This document shows positions 36,614 through 45,356 of a stretch of DNA of 64,000 nt, piece after piece. Origin of the DNA: Caulobacteraceae bacterium. Its GTDB lineage: Bacteria > Pseudomonadota > Alphaproteobacteria > Caulobacterales > Caulobacteraceae. Where the stretch lies: NCBI GenBank assembly GCA_947475465.1, contig CANJLK010000004.1, positions 62,001-126,000 of the forward strand, written 5' to 3'. Both the position numbers and the translations under genes were made by a program. Each line of letters begins with the position of its first letter. Positions within the stretch are counted from its first letter, which is position 1. A model generated the notes under the pieces. It saw only the letters and a list, made by a program, of their open reading frames with translations. It searched no databases and was not told the DNA's origin.

Positions 36614-37506
36614 TCTACACACTGCGCCATCGCACCACCTATGACTACGAGGACGCAGTGACCTTCGCCCGCTGTGTCCTGCGCCTGACGCCCAGGTCCT
36701 CGGTCTCCCAGACCGTGCTGCGCAGCGTGATCAGGGTGACCCCCCGCCCCTCGATGAGCCACGAGGGCCGCGGCCCCTTCGGCGAGCAGACCCTGACCGT
36801 GGTCATCGACCGGCCTCACCACGAACTGGTCATCGAGGCCCGCTCGCAGGTGGACGTCCACGCCCCGCCGATCGCCGATCCCGCGGCCAGCCCACCCTGG
36901 GAGACCGTCCGCTCGCGCAGCTATGAGACCAGCAGCCTGGGTCCGGACGGGCCGGCATCCTACCTCTACCCCACCCGCCGGACGCCGACCGTGGCGGCCA
37001 TCACCGACTATGCCCGTACCAGCTTCACCCCCGGCCGCCCTATCGTCGAGGCGGCTGCCGAGCTGATGACCCGCATGCATGGCGACTTTTCCTACGATCC
37101 CGAGGCGACCAACGTCTCGACGACCGCCAGGGACGCCTTCGTGGCGCGCCACGGCGTCTGCCAGGACTTCGCCCACATCATGATCAGCGGCCTGCGCGGC
37201 CTGGGACTGGCCGCGGCCTATGTGAGCGGCTACCTGCGCACCGTTCCGCCGCCGGGCCGGCCACGGCTCGAGGGCGCTGACGCCACCCACGCCTGGGTCG
37301 CCGTCTGGTGTGGCGACGAGCGCGGCTGGATCGGTTTCGATCCGACCAACGCCATCTTTGCGCAGAACGACCATATCGTCCTCGCCATCGGCCGCGACTA
37401 TGCCGATGTGGCGCCCATCGACGGCATCATCCTGGCGCCCGGCGACCAGACCCTAAAGGTCGAGGTCGACGTCATTCCCGCGGACGAGCACGCCACGGCC
37501 GCCTGA
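36610..37506 (+). CDS. Transglutaminase-family cysteine peptidase
   Basis: Protein of about 298 residues. It opens with the bacterial transglutaminase N-terminal beta domain (YTLRHRTTYDYEDAVTFARC) and carries the catalytic triad Cys184 (RHGVCQDFAHIM), His227 (DATHAWVAVW) and Asp244 (IGFDPTN). GTG 36610 overlaps the ATP-grasp/alpha-E stop by four bases; the frame is open far upstream but only as antisense-quality sequence within that gene. It is the second transglutaminase of the operon, without DUF2126. In this family the fold usually acts as a peptidase rather than a cross-linker. Confidence 0.92.
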   Translation: MIYTLRHRTTYDYEDAVTFARCVLRLTPRSSVSQTVLRSVIRVTPRPSMSHEGRGPFGEQTLTVVIDRPHHELVIEARSQVDVHAPPIADPAASPPWETVRSRSYETSSLGPDGPASYLYPTRRTPTVAAITDYARTSFTPGRPIVEAAAELMTRMHGDFSYDPEATNVSTTARDAFVARHGVCQDFAHIMISGLRGLGLAAAYVSGYLRTVPPPGRPRLEGADATHAWVAVWCGDERGWIGFDPTNAIFAQNDHIVLAIGRDYADVAPIDGIILAPGDQTLKVEVDVIPADEHATAA

Positions 37507-37526
37507 CCGCGCCTTGCGGGTCCAGG

Positions 37527-37964
37527 TCAGCCGCCCACGACCCGGCCGGCGGCCTCCAGCCACTTGGTCCAGGAGTCGGGACACGGCACATCGAAGGTCG
37601 TTTGGGTGTCGCGCATCATGGACAGCTGCAGGGCCGGGCCGTCGTCGGTGCAGCCGTGCATGTGCACGACGTTAGCCGGCAGCAGGACGTAATGGCCCGT
37701 CGGCACGATGACATCGGGCCCGCCATCCACCGCGACGATGCCCGTGCCGTAGGCGTAGAAAAGGACCTGGTCGAAGGGGTGTCCGTGCGGGATGAACCGC
37801 GTGCCGGGCTCGAAATAGATCGCATTGATCTTGAGCTCGTCGGTGCCCAGCGGGACCGACAACGGATGCACCGTAGCCGAGCCGACAACCCCACTGGTCG
37901 TGCGCGACGACGCCATGGGATCGACGACCTTCAGGCGGGTCGGATCGCCGTTGGGTTGGAACAT
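37527..37964 (-). CDS. Cupin-domain protein
   Basis: Single-cupin protein of 145 residues. Motif 1 is recognisable as FIPHGHPFDQVLFYAYGTG (about residues 57-75) and motif 2 as LPANVVHMHG (about 94-104), giving the usual histidine metal ligands. ATG 37964 has GGAGG five bases upstream. Cupins of this size are metal-dependent enzymes or sensors with very diverse substrates, so none is assigned. It is convergent with the transglutaminase operon and divergent from the sulfatase gene across 262 bases that hold no other gene. Confidence 0.85.
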   Translation of the reverse strand: MFQPNGDPTRLKVVDPMASSRTTSGVVGSATVHPLSVPLGTDELKINAIYFEPGTRFIPHGHPFDQVLFYAYGTGIVAVDGGPDVIVPTGHYVLLPANVVHMHGCTDDGPALQLSMMRDTQTTFDVPCPDSWTKWLEAAGRVVGG

Positions 37965-38226
37965 GTCTGCCTCCTCTGATGCGACGCCTCGACGACGCCG
38001 CCCCAGATCGCCTTAGATACCCGGTGCGCCGATGAAGGACGAAAAGCAGGCGATGATGGTCCAAAGACAGGCCGCAGCCAAGGACAGCCGGAGCGCATCC
38101 ACGCCGACGGAGCCGGCAGCAGGTCACGCCATCTAGCGGCACGCAGAATGTCACTATATGCTTCACTCCTGGCCAGGTGACGCCGCGCACGCCTCGAGAC
38201 GCGCGCGCCGGGCCCGGGAGGACTGC

Positions 38227-39906
38227 ATGAAGCTCTGGTCTTGGCTCGCCGGCCTGGCGATCGTCGTCCTCGTCCTCGCAGGGCTGGCAGCGGCCAACCG
38301 AGAGGCGCTCTTTTCGATGATCGCCCACGCGCGCCTGCCTCATGTAGAGGCCAACCACCCCGTGTCCTGGGCCCAGGGGCCTGAGGCCCCGCCCGCGGGC
38401 GATCGGCCGCCCAACGTGGTCTTCATCCTGGCCGACGACATGGGCTACAACGACATCACCTTCAACGGCGGCGGCGTGGCCGGCGGCCAGGTCCCGACCC
38501 CCAACATCGACTCCATCGGCCGTGAAGGGGTCGATTTCGTCAGCGGCTACACCGGCAACGCCACCTGCGCGCCTTCGCGCGCGGCCATCATGACCGGGCG
38601 CTATCCGACCCGCTTCGGCTTCGAGTTCACCCCGGCGCCGGTGGCCTTCGAACGCCTGGTCGGCACGGCCCGCGAACCCGGCGCCATCGTCGGACCCCGG
38701 TTCTTCAAGGACCGGCTGAAGGACATGCCGCCCGGCAGCACCGCACCGTCGCCCACGGCGGTCAACATGCTGAGTGTGCCCTCAGGCGAGATCACCCTGG
38801 CCGAGGTGATGAAGACCCGCGGCTACCACACCTTGCATTTCGGTAAGTGGCACCTGGGCGGCGCGCCCGGCTCGCGGCCCGAGCAGCAGGGTTTCGATGA
38901 AAGCCTGGGCTTCATCGCCGGCGCCTCCATGTACCTGCCCGAACACGACCGGGACGCCGAGAATTCCAAGCAGCCCTGGGACCCGATCGACCGCTTCCTG
39001 TGGCCGAACCTGCCCTATGCCGTGCAGTTCAATGGCTCGCCGATGTTCAAGCCGGCGGGGTACATGACCGACTACCTCACCGACGAGGCGGTCAAGGCGA
39101 TCAAGGCCAACAGGAACCGGCCGTTCTTCATCTACTTCGCGCCCAACGCCATCCACACCCCGCTGCAGGCCAAGAAGGAGGACTACGACGCCCTGCCGCA
39201 GATCAAGGACCACCGCCTTCGGGTCTACGGCGCCATGACCCGCAACCTCGACCGCAATATCGGGCGCATCCTTCAGACCTTGAAGGACGAGGGTCTCGAC
39301 AAAAACACGCTGGTGATCTTCACCAGCGACAACGGCGGGGCGGGCTATATCGGCCTGCCGGACGTCAACCGGCCCTATCGCGGGTTCAAGTCGACCTTCT
39401 TCGAGGGCGGCATCCACGCACCGTTCTTCATGCGCTGGCCGGGCGTCATCGCCGCGCGCTCGCGATATCCCTATCCGGTTGGCCACATCGACATCTTCGC
39501 GACCGCCGCCGCCGCGGGCGGCGCCGCCCTGCCCAAGGATCGAGTGATCGACGGCGTGGATCTCCTGCCCTATCTCCAGGGCAAGATCGCCGGGCGGCCG
39601 CACCAGACGCTGTTCTGGCGGTCGGGCCAGTACAAGGTGGTGCTCGACGGGGACTGGAAGCTGCAGTCCAGCGAGGCGCAAAAGAAGGTCTGGCTCTACG
39701 ACCTGGCCAGCGACCCCACCGAACGCCACGAGTTGTCGCAAAGCCAGCCGCAAAGGGTGCAGGCCATGCTGGCGATGCTGAAAGCTCAGGACGCCCAGAG
39801 CGTGAAGCCGACCTGGCCCTCGTTGCTGCAAGGTCCGGTTTTCATCGACCATCCGAGCGGGGCGCCACAAAAGAAGGGCGAAGAGTTCATCCTCTGGGAC
39901 AATTAG
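38227..39906 (+). CDS. Membrane-anchored arylsulfatase-type sulfatase
   Basis: Type I sulfatase of about 559 residues. An N-terminal hydrophobic segment (LAGLAIVVLVLAGLAAAN) anchors or exports it. The alkaline-phosphatase-like fold begins PPNVVFILADDMGYND (metal-binding DD). The formylglycine site is CAPSRAAIMTG with Cys114, matching the CxPSR rule, and HFGKWHLGG and FFIYFAPNAIHTPLQ follow. ATG 38227 has GGGAGG upstream; upstream frame is low-complexity. Cys114 must be oxidised to formylglycine for activity, and the gene 16 bases downstream encodes the enzyme family that does this. The sulfate-ester substrate is not evident. Confidence 0.92.
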   Translation: MKLWSWLAGLAIVVLVLAGLAAANREALFSMIAHARLPHVEANHPVSWAQGPEAPPAGDRPPNVVFILADDMGYNDITFNGGGVAGGQVPTPNIDSIGREGVDFVSGYTGNATCAPSRAAIMTGRYPTRFGFEFTPAPVAFERLVGTAREPGAIVGPRFFKDRLKDMPPGSTAPSPTAVNMLSVPSGEITLAEVMKTRGYHTLHFGKWHLGGAPGSRPEQQGFDESLGFIAGASMYLPEHDRDAENSKQPWDPIDRFLWPNLPYAVQFNGSPMFKPAGYMTDYLTDEAVKAIKANRNRPFFIYFAPNAIHTPLQAKKEDYDALPQIKDHRLRVYGAMTRNLDRNIGRILQTLKDEGLDKNTLVIFTSDNGGAGYIGLPDVNRPYRGFKSTFFEGGIHAPFFMRWPGVIAARSRYPYPVGHIDIFATAAAAGGAALPKDRVIDGVDLLPYLQGKIAGRPHQTLFWRSGQYKVVLDGDWKLQSSEAQKKVWLYDLASDPTERHELSQSQPQRVQAMLAMLKAQDAQSVKPTWPSLLQGPVFIDHPSGAPQKKGEEFILWDN

Positions 39907-39922
39907 GACTTACGCCCCCAGC

Positions 39923-40948
39923 ATGACCAGGACCCTGGCCGCCCTCCTGGTCCTCGCGCCCGCCCTGGCCGGCTGCGCGCCCGCCCATGCGCCGCCGAAG
40001 GTTTGTCTGGCCGACCGCCCGCCGGCGGCTCACGCACCAGCCACTCAGGGCATGGTGCTGGTCCCGGGCGGCGCTTTCCAGATGGGGGCGAGCGCGATGC
40101 GGCCCGAGGAGGGCGCGCCACGGACGACCCGCGTCGGATCCTTCTGGATCGACCGCACGGAGGTCACCAACGCCGACTTCGCCCGCTTCGTGAAGGCCAC
40201 CGGCTATGTGACTCTCGCCGAACGCCCCCTCGATCCCAAGGCCTATCCGGGCCTGACCGGCGACCAGTTGAAGCCCTCTGGCATCGTGTTCGTGGGCTCG
40301 TCCGAGCCGGCGGGGTCGGACCCCGGACAATGGTGGCGCGTGGTCCAGGGCGCCGACTGGCGCCACCCCGAGGGGCCGCGCAGCTCCATCGTCGGGCGTG
40401 AGGCCTGGCCGGTCGTGCAGGTGGCCTGGGACGACGCCATGGCTTATGCGCGCTGGCTGGGCCGCGACCTGCCCACCGAGGCCGAGTGGGAATATGCGGC
40501 CCAGGGCGGCAAGCCCGCCGCCACCCGTTTCGTCTGGGGCGACCAGCCGCTGGACGACGCCCATCCGCAGGCCAACGTCTGGCAGGGGGTATTCCCCGGC
40601 TATGACAGCGGCGCCGACGGCTACAAGGCCCGAGCCGCGCCGGTCGGCTGCTTCCCGCCCAACAGCTACGGCCTGTCCGACATGGCCGGCAATGTGTGGG
40701 AATGGGCGAAGGACTGGTATCGGCCCAACCTGGACCCCGCCGCCGCCGACAATCCCGCGGGCCCTGTCGAAACCGTGGCCTTCGACCCCGGTGACCCGGG
40801 CGTGCGAAAGCACGTCATCAAGGGCGGCTCGTTCCTGTGCTCGCCGGACTACTGTTATCGCTATCGCCCAGCCGCGCGCGAGCCCGGCCCCAACGACACC
40901 GGCGAGAACCACATAGGCTTTCGCACTGTCCTGCGCGTGGCGCCCTAG
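39923..40948 (+). CDS. Formylglycine-generating enzyme family protein (SUMF1-like), predicted lipoprotein
   Basis: Protein of 341 residues. After a lipoprotein signal (LLVLAPALAGC, Cys18) comes the FGE-sulfatase domain: MVLVPGGAFQMG, FWIDRTEVTNADFARF, LPTEAEWEYAAQGG, GLSDMAGNVWEWAKDW and GGSFLCSPDYCYRYRPAAR. The last motif carries two cysteines five residues apart, Cys306 and Cys311, the spacing of the copper-binding active-site pair of true FGEs; many SUMF1-like proteins lack them. So it should convert the sulfatase Cys114 to formylglycine. The lipobox implies it works outside the cytoplasm, together with the exported sulfatase. Its stop overlaps the convergent DUF1330 gene by four bases. 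Confidence 0.92.
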   Translation: MTRTLAALLVLAPALAGCAPAHAPPKVCLADRPPAAHAPATQGMVLVPGGAFQMGASAMRPEEGAPRTTRVGSFWIDRTEVTNADFARFVKATGYVTLAERPLDPKAYPGLTGDQLKPSGIVFVGSSEPAGSDPGQWWRVVQGADWRHPEGPRSSIVGREAWPVVQVAWDDAMAYARWLGRDLPTEAEWEYAAQGGKPAATRFVWGDQPLDDAHPQANVWQGVFPGYDSGADGYKARAAPVGCFPPNSYGLSDMAGNVWEWAKDWYRPNLDPAAADNPAGPVETVAFDPGDPGVRKHVIKGGSFLCSPDYCYRYRPAAREPGPNDTGENHIGFRTVLRVAP

Positions 40949-41361
40949 AAGCCCACGCCCGGCTTGACGCGGATATTGAGCTGTCCCGCGAGGCCAGCCT
41001 TGCGGTGGTGCTCGATGGCATGCATTTCCGGCGACAGGGCCATCTGCTTGAAGGCCGCCAGGGACGGATATTCCGCCAGCGCCACGGCGTCCCAAAGTTC
41101 GTCAACCTCGCCCAGCAACAGACCGGTCACCCGGCCGCTGAACCGGATCCTGCCGCCCAGGTTCTCGATCAGCTGGCTGACCGCGGCGCCGTAGCGGCCA
41201 TAGGCCTCCGCCCCGCTCAAGGTCGCATCGGCGCCATCCTCATACTGGGCCGTCGCGTGGAACTTCAGAAGATTGACCATCACGAACGGGCCGTCCTCCT
41301 CGGCGCCGAAGAAATCCATGACCTGCTCGGGGCCTGGAAAGACGGCATTGACGACCTTCAT
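40945..41361 (-). CDS. DUF1330-family protein
   Basis: Small cytoplasmic ferredoxin-like-fold protein of 138 residues. [18 protein letters not shown] with [19 protein letters not shown], and a later [19 protein letters not shown] segment, fit the dimeric alpha-beta barrel layout of DUF1330. ATG 41361 overlaps the haloalkane dehalogenase stop as ATGA, so both are on one transcript. Members of this fold are often small enzymes or binding proteins in catabolic operons; the role here is unknown. Confidence 0.82.
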   Translation of the reverse strand: MKVVNAVFPGPEQVMDFFGAEEDGPFVMVNLLKFHATAQYEDGADATLSGAEAYGRYGAAVSQLIENLGGRIRFSGRVTGLLLGEVDELWDAVALAEYPSLAAFKQMALSPEMHAIEHHRKAGLAGQLNIRVKPGVGF

Positions 41362-42266
41362 TGAACGGCGCCCCGGCGAATCTGGCCGTCGATGATCTCG
41401 GCGATCTGGGCGGGGCTGTCCTCCTGCACGAAATGCCCACCCGACAGGGTGATGTGCGGCTGGCCCTTGGCGCCCGGGATGCGGGTCTGGAACGCGACCT
41501 CACCGCCGCGGGTGACCGCGTCGCCGTCACTGAAACAGGTGACCACCGGCCGGTCGAATTGCTCCAGGACCTTCCAGGCCGCGAGATTCTCAGCCACCGA
41601 CGCGTGCTCCGGCGTGACCGGGACCAGGGCGGGAAACTGCCGCGCGCCCTCCTTGTAGCTCTCGTCGGGGAACGGCGCGTCATAGGCGGCGATCTCGGCT
41701 GGACTCAGGTCGCGTACGGTTCCGCCATTGACGATGAAGCCGATCGGCATCTGGGGAACGGACTGGCTGAAATTGAGCCAGGCCTTGAACCCTTCGGTCA
41801 TGCCGCTGCCGGTGGGCAGGCCGGTGTTGGCGATCACCAGGCCCGCGAACCGATCGGGGAAGGCGGCGACCAGTCGCAGACCGATCAACCCGCCCCAATC
41901 CTGGCAGAACAGGGTGATGTTCCTCAGGTCCAGGCCGGAGAGCCACTCGGCCATCCAGGCAACGTGCCGCTCGTAGGTATAGTCCGCGCGCGCCGCCGGC
42001 TTGTCCGACCGCCCAAAGCCGATCAGGTCCGGGACGATGACCCGATGGCCCCGGTCGACCAGAATCGGGATGATCTTTCGGTAGAGGTAGGACCACGAGG
42101 GCTCGCCATGCATCAGCAGGACGGGCGCGGCGTCGCGGGGACCCTCATCGACGTAGTGGATACGCAGGGGCTCTCCCCCCGCCGTCTGGACCGTCCCGTA
42201 GTGGGGCGCGAAGGGCCAGTCGGCCAAGCCTTCGAACCGATCATCTGGTGTGCGCAGGACCTGCAT
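41358..42266 (-). CDS. Haloalkane dehalogenase (DhlA/DhmA-like alpha/beta hydrolase)
   Basis: Alpha/beta hydrolase of 302 residues. The nucleophile is Asp123 in [10 protein letters not shown], with the adjacent Trp as one halide-binding residue. [15 protein letters not shown] forms the oxyanion-side loop, the acid is probably in CFSDGDAVT (about residue 249), and His278 lies in GGHFVQED. An aspartate nucleophile with W next to it separates haloalkane dehalogenases from serine esterases. ATG 42266 has GGGAG seven bases upstream. It cleaves a carbon-halogen bond to give an alcohol and halide; whether this copy prefers halogenated substrates needs assay. It is divergent from the MBL-fold gene over an operator-like region. 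Confidence 0.9.
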   Translation of the reverse strand: MQVLRTPDDRFEGLADWPFAPHYGTVQTAGGEPLRIHYVDEGPRDAAPVLLMHGEPSWSYLYRKIIPILVDRGHRVIVPDLIGFGRSDKPAARADYTYERHVAWMAEWLSGLDLRNITLFCQDWGGLIGLRLVAAFPDRFAGLVIANTGLPTGSGMTEGFKAWLNFSQSVPQMPIGFIVNGGTVRDLSPAEIAAYDAPFPDESYKEGARQFPALVPVTPEHASVAENLAAWKVLEQFDRPVVTCFSDGDAVTRGGEVAFQTRIPGAKGQPHITLSGGHFVQEDSPAQIAEIIDGQIRRGAVQ

Positions 42267-42312
42267 GGCGTTTCTCCCTGCCGCGCAGTTCGTTGTGGCC
42301 TGCGGGTCAAAC

Positions 42313-42342
42313 TAATGGCATTATACGTGTCATTATATACAC
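42313..42342. promoter_or_regulatory. Candidate operator between the dehalogenase and MBL-fold genes
   Basis: TAATG-G-CATTA (42313-42323), a perfect 11-base palindrome, is followed by GTGT-8-ACAC (42327-42342). Both lie in an AT-rich patch in the 103-base divergent region. A TetR-type gene is encoded just downstream of the MBL gene and is a natural candidate binder. Confidence 0.45.
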
Positions 42343-42369
42343 TCCGGGTCAAGCCGGCGGGAGGAACGG

Positions 42370-43464
42370 ATGACGCGTCGAACAAACCTGGTGCTGGGTC
42401 TTGTGCTCTTTCTGACCCTGGCGGGAGCGGTCGTTTGGGCCGTGCGCGACAAGATCGCCGCCCACGCCATGGCCAGCGTCTACATGCGCGCCATGGACCC
42501 CGATTTCGCCAAGGGACTGCCCGACGGCCTGCACGTGGGTCTGTGCGGCTCGGGCTCGCCCATGCCTGATCCGACGCGCGCGGGACCCTGCACCGCGGTG
42601 CTGGCGGGCGGCCGGCTCTTTATCGTCGACGCCGGCGCGGGCGGAACCAAGAACCTTTCGCTCATGAACCTGCCGCCGGCCCGGGTGGAAGCGGTGCTCC
42701 TGACCCACTTCCATTCCGACCACATCGACGGCCTGGGAGAATTGATGCTCCAGCACTGGGGCGGCGGCGCGGCGACGGCGCCCCTGCCCGTCTACGGTCC
42801 GACCGGCGTCGAGAGCGTGGTGGCGGGCTTCATGCAGGCCTACGGCCTGGACCGCGGCTACCGGGTCGCCCACCACGGACCGGTGGTCATTCCGCCCAGC
42901 GGCTTCGGCGGCGCCCCGCATCCCTTCGCCGCCGGCAAGACCTTGCCCAACGTGGTGCTGATCGACGACGGCGGACTGAAGGTCACCGCCTTCCCCGTGA
43001 ACCATGAGCCGGTCGAACCGGCCGTCGGCTACCGGTTCGACTACAAGGGCCGCAGCGTCGTGATCAGCGGCGACACCGCGCCCTCGGCGCGCCTCGAAGC
43101 CGCCGCCAACGGCGCCGATATCCTGGTGCATGAGGGCCTTTCGCCGGAACTGGTGGGCCTTCAGCACAAGGCCGCCCTGGCCTGGGGACGCGCGAACCTC
43201 GTCGCGATCACCCATGACATCCTGGCCTATCACACCACACCCGAGCAGGCGGCCGGGATCGCGGCCCGGGCCCACGTCGGCTACCTGCTGTTCAGCCACA
43301 TCATTCCGGCGGTCCCCTCGCCGGCCTTGGAAGGCCCCTTCCTGGGCCGCGCCCGCCAGATATTCAAAGGCGAGGTCCGCGTCGGCCACGACGGCGATTT
43401 CCTAAGCCTGCCCGTGGGCGGAACGGAAATCCGGCGTGTCGACCGGCTGAAGATCTTCCAATGA
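42370..43464 (+). CDS. Metallo-beta-lactamase-fold hydrolase, RNase Z/arylsulfatase-like
   Basis: Protein of 364 residues with an N-terminal signal anchor (NLVLGLVLFLTLAGAVVWAV). The di-zinc motif is LTHFHSDHIDG (about residues 115-125), with VNHEP, SGDTAPS and a C-terminal LLFSHIIP histidine, the pattern of the RNase Z/phosphodiesterase/AtsA branch. The opening LCGSGSPMPDPTRAGPCTAV is typical of exported members. ATG 42370 has GGAGG five bases upstream. Exported members of this branch hydrolyse small esters or phosphodiesters; the substrate is unknown. It is divergent from the dehalogenase and followed by the TetR gene. Confidence 0.87.
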   Translation: MTRRTNLVLGLVLFLTLAGAVVWAVRDKIAAHAMASVYMRAMDPDFAKGLPDGLHVGLCGSGSPMPDPTRAGPCTAVLAGGRLFIVDAGAGGTKNLSLMNLPPARVEAVLLTHFHSDHIDGLGELMLQHWGGGAATAPLPVYGPTGVESVVAGFMQAYGLDRGYRVAHHGPVVIPPSGFGGAPHPFAAGKTLPNVVLIDDGGLKVTAFPVNHEPVEPAVGYRFDYKGRSVVISGDTAPSARLEAAANGADILVHEGLSPELVGLQHKAALAWGRANLVAITHDILAYHTTPEQAAGIAARAHVGYLLFSHIIPAVPSPALEGPFLGRARQIFKGEVRVGHDGDFLSLPVGGTEIRRVDRLKIFQ

Positions 43465-43502
43465 GGCTGGCCTTGGCGCGGGACGGCCACTAATCAGCTT
43501 CG

Positions 43503-44105
43503 GTGACAAAGGCCAGGCCAGCATCGACGAGCGCCCATGAAGCTGCATCCGACGGACGCCGGCGGCGCGGCGAGGACAATCGCGCGCGGATCGTCCAGGC
43601 CATGCTGGAAATCATCCAGGCCGGCGAAGTCGCCCCCAGCGCGGACCAGGTGGCGGGCCGCGCCGACGTCGGTCTGCGCACGGTCTTTCGGCATTTTCAG
43701 GACATGGACAGCCTCTACCGGGAAATGTCGGTCGCCATTGAGGCCGAGCTTCGCACGGTCGTCGAGCAGCCCTTTCGTTCGGCGGACTGGCGCGAACGGC
43801 TAATCGAGCTGATCGGGCGGCGCGCCGTGGCGTTCGAACGCATCGCCCCCTTCAAACGCGCCTCCGACGTCTTTCGCCACCGCTCGAAATTCCTGGCCGC
43901 GGACGGCGTGCGGCTGGTGGAGGCGCTGCGCGACATCCTCGTCAGCCAGCTGCCGCCACAGATCGCCGCCGACACCCCGCGCCTCGAAGCGCTGGACCTG
44001 CTGATGAGCTTCGAATCCTGGTCCCGCCTGCGCCGCGAGCAGGGCCTCACGCCCAGGCAGGCGCAGGCGACCCTTGAAGCCGCCATTCGCCGGCTGATCG
44101 ACTGA
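43503..44105 (+). CDS. TetR-family transcriptional regulator
   Basis: Regulator of 200 residues. The N-terminal helix-turn-helix is readable as RIVQAMLEIIQAG, then PSADQVAGRADVGLRTVFRHF (about residues 44-64), followed by a ligand-binding helical domain. Start GTG 43503 lacks a clear ribosome site. It follows the MBL-fold gene by 38 bases on the same strand and precedes the thiolase gene. It may control the divergent dehalogenase/MBL promoter, where operator-like repeats occur; this is inference from position. Confidence 0.88.
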   Translation: MTKARPASTSAHEAASDGRRRRGEDNRARIVQAMLEIIQAGEVAPSADQVAGRADVGLRTVFRHFQDMDSLYREMSVAIEAELRTVVEQPFRSADWRERLIELIGRRAVAFERIAPFKRASDVFRHRSKFLAADGVRLVEALRDILVSQLPPQIAADTPRLEALDLLMSFESWSRLRREQGLTPRQAQATLEAAIRRLID

Positions 44106-44166
44106 CGCACCTCCTGCCGCCCGCAGCGGGCGCCTATATTCAGCGCGAGATGGAGATTTGCCCGAC

Positions 44167-45351
44167 ATGACCGCCGACCCCGTCGTCATTGCATCCTACG
44201 CCCGTACGCCGATGGGCGGATTCCAGGGGGTGTTCGCGCCAGTCAAGGCGACCGAACTGGGCGCGGCCGCGGTTCGCGCTGCCGTGGAGCGCGCCGGCGT
44301 CGAGCCGGCGGCCGTCGAGCAGATCGTCATGGGCTGCGTCCTGCCCGCGGGCCTTGGCCAGGCGCCGGCGCGCCAGGCGGCGCTGGGCGCGGGCCTGCCC
44401 AGGTCGGTGGAAGCGGTCACGGTCAACAAGATGTGCGGCTCGGGCATGCAGGCCGCGATCCTGGCCCACGACACCCTGGCGGCGGGATCGGCCGATGTGG
44501 TCGTGGCCGGCGGCATGGAGAGCATGACCAATGCGCCCTACCTGCTGACCCGCCACCGGGCCGGGGCGCGGATCGGCCACGATACGACATATGACAGCAT
44601 GTACCTGGACGGGCTGGAGGACGCCTACGAGCCGGGCCGGCTGATGGGATCGTTCGCCGAGGAGACCGGCAGGACCTACCAGTTCACCCGCGAGATGATG
44701 GACGAGTTCGCCCTGGGGTCGCTACGCAAGGCCAAGGCTGCGGTCGAGAACGGCGCCTTCGCCCGCGAGATCACGCCGGTGGAAGTCCGCAGCCGCGGCG
44801 GGGCGGTGCTGGTCGAACAGGACGAGCAGCCGCTGAAGGCCGATCCGGCCAAAATCCCTACTCTAAAGCCAGCCTTCGCCAAGGACGGGGCGATCACGGC
44901 GGCCAATGCGTCGTCGATCAGCGACGGGGCCGCGGCCCTGGTGATGACCCGTGAATCGGTCGCGCGACGCCTGGGCATGACCATCGTGGCCCGGGTCGCC
45001 GGCCACGCGGCCCACGCCCACGAGCCCAGTCAGTTCACGACGGCCCCGGTCCCGGCGATGCGCAAGGCGCTGAAGCGCGCCGGCTGGAGCGTCGAGGACG
45101 TGGACCTCTTCGAGGTGAACGAGGCCTTCGCCGTCGTGGCGATGATCGCCCAGCGTGACCTCGGCATCGACCCGGCGAAGCTCAACATCAATGGCGGCGC
45201 CTGTGCGCTGGGCCATCCGATCGGCGCCTCGGGCGCGCGGATCATCGCCACCCTGATCTCTGCGCTTCAGGCCCGAGGGGGAAAGCGCGGCGTGGCGGCC
45301 CTGTGCATCGGCGGCGGCGAAGCCACCGCGATGGCGGTGGAACTGGCCTGA
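44167..45351 (+). CDS. Acetyl-CoA acetyltransferase (thiolase)
   Basis: Thiolase of about 394 residues, the normal length. The acyl-carrying Cys90 is in NKMCGSGMQA; the second-domain motifs are FEVNEAFAVV, GGACALGHPIGASGAR (catalytic His near residue 350) and ALCIGGGEA (catalytic Cys near 381). ATG 44167 fits the family start; an upstream TTG 44158 adds three residues. It condenses two acetyl-CoA to acetoacetyl-CoA or works in reverse for beta-oxidation or ketone use. It may be transcribed with the TetR gene. Its stop lies five bases from the stop of the convergent autotransporter. Confidence 0.94.
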   Translation: MTADPVVIASYARTPMGGFQGVFAPVKATELGAAAVRAAVERAGVEPAAVEQIVMGCVLPAGLGQAPARQAALGAGLPRSVEAVTVNKMCGSGMQAAILAHDTLAAGSADVVVAGGMESMTNAPYLLTRHRAGARIGHDTTYDSMYLDGLEDAYEPGRLMGSFAEETGRTYQFTREMMDEFALGSLRKAKAAVENGAFAREITPVEVRSRGGAVLVEQDEQPLKADPAKIPTLKPAFAKDGAITAANASSISDGAAALVMTRESVARRLGMTIVARVAGHAAHAHEPSQFTTAPVPAMRKALKRAGWSVEDVDLFEVNEAFAVVAMIAQRDLGIDPAKLNINGGACALGHPIGASGARIIATLISALQARGGKRGVAALCIGGGEATAMAVELA

Positions 45352-45356
45352 ACCGA

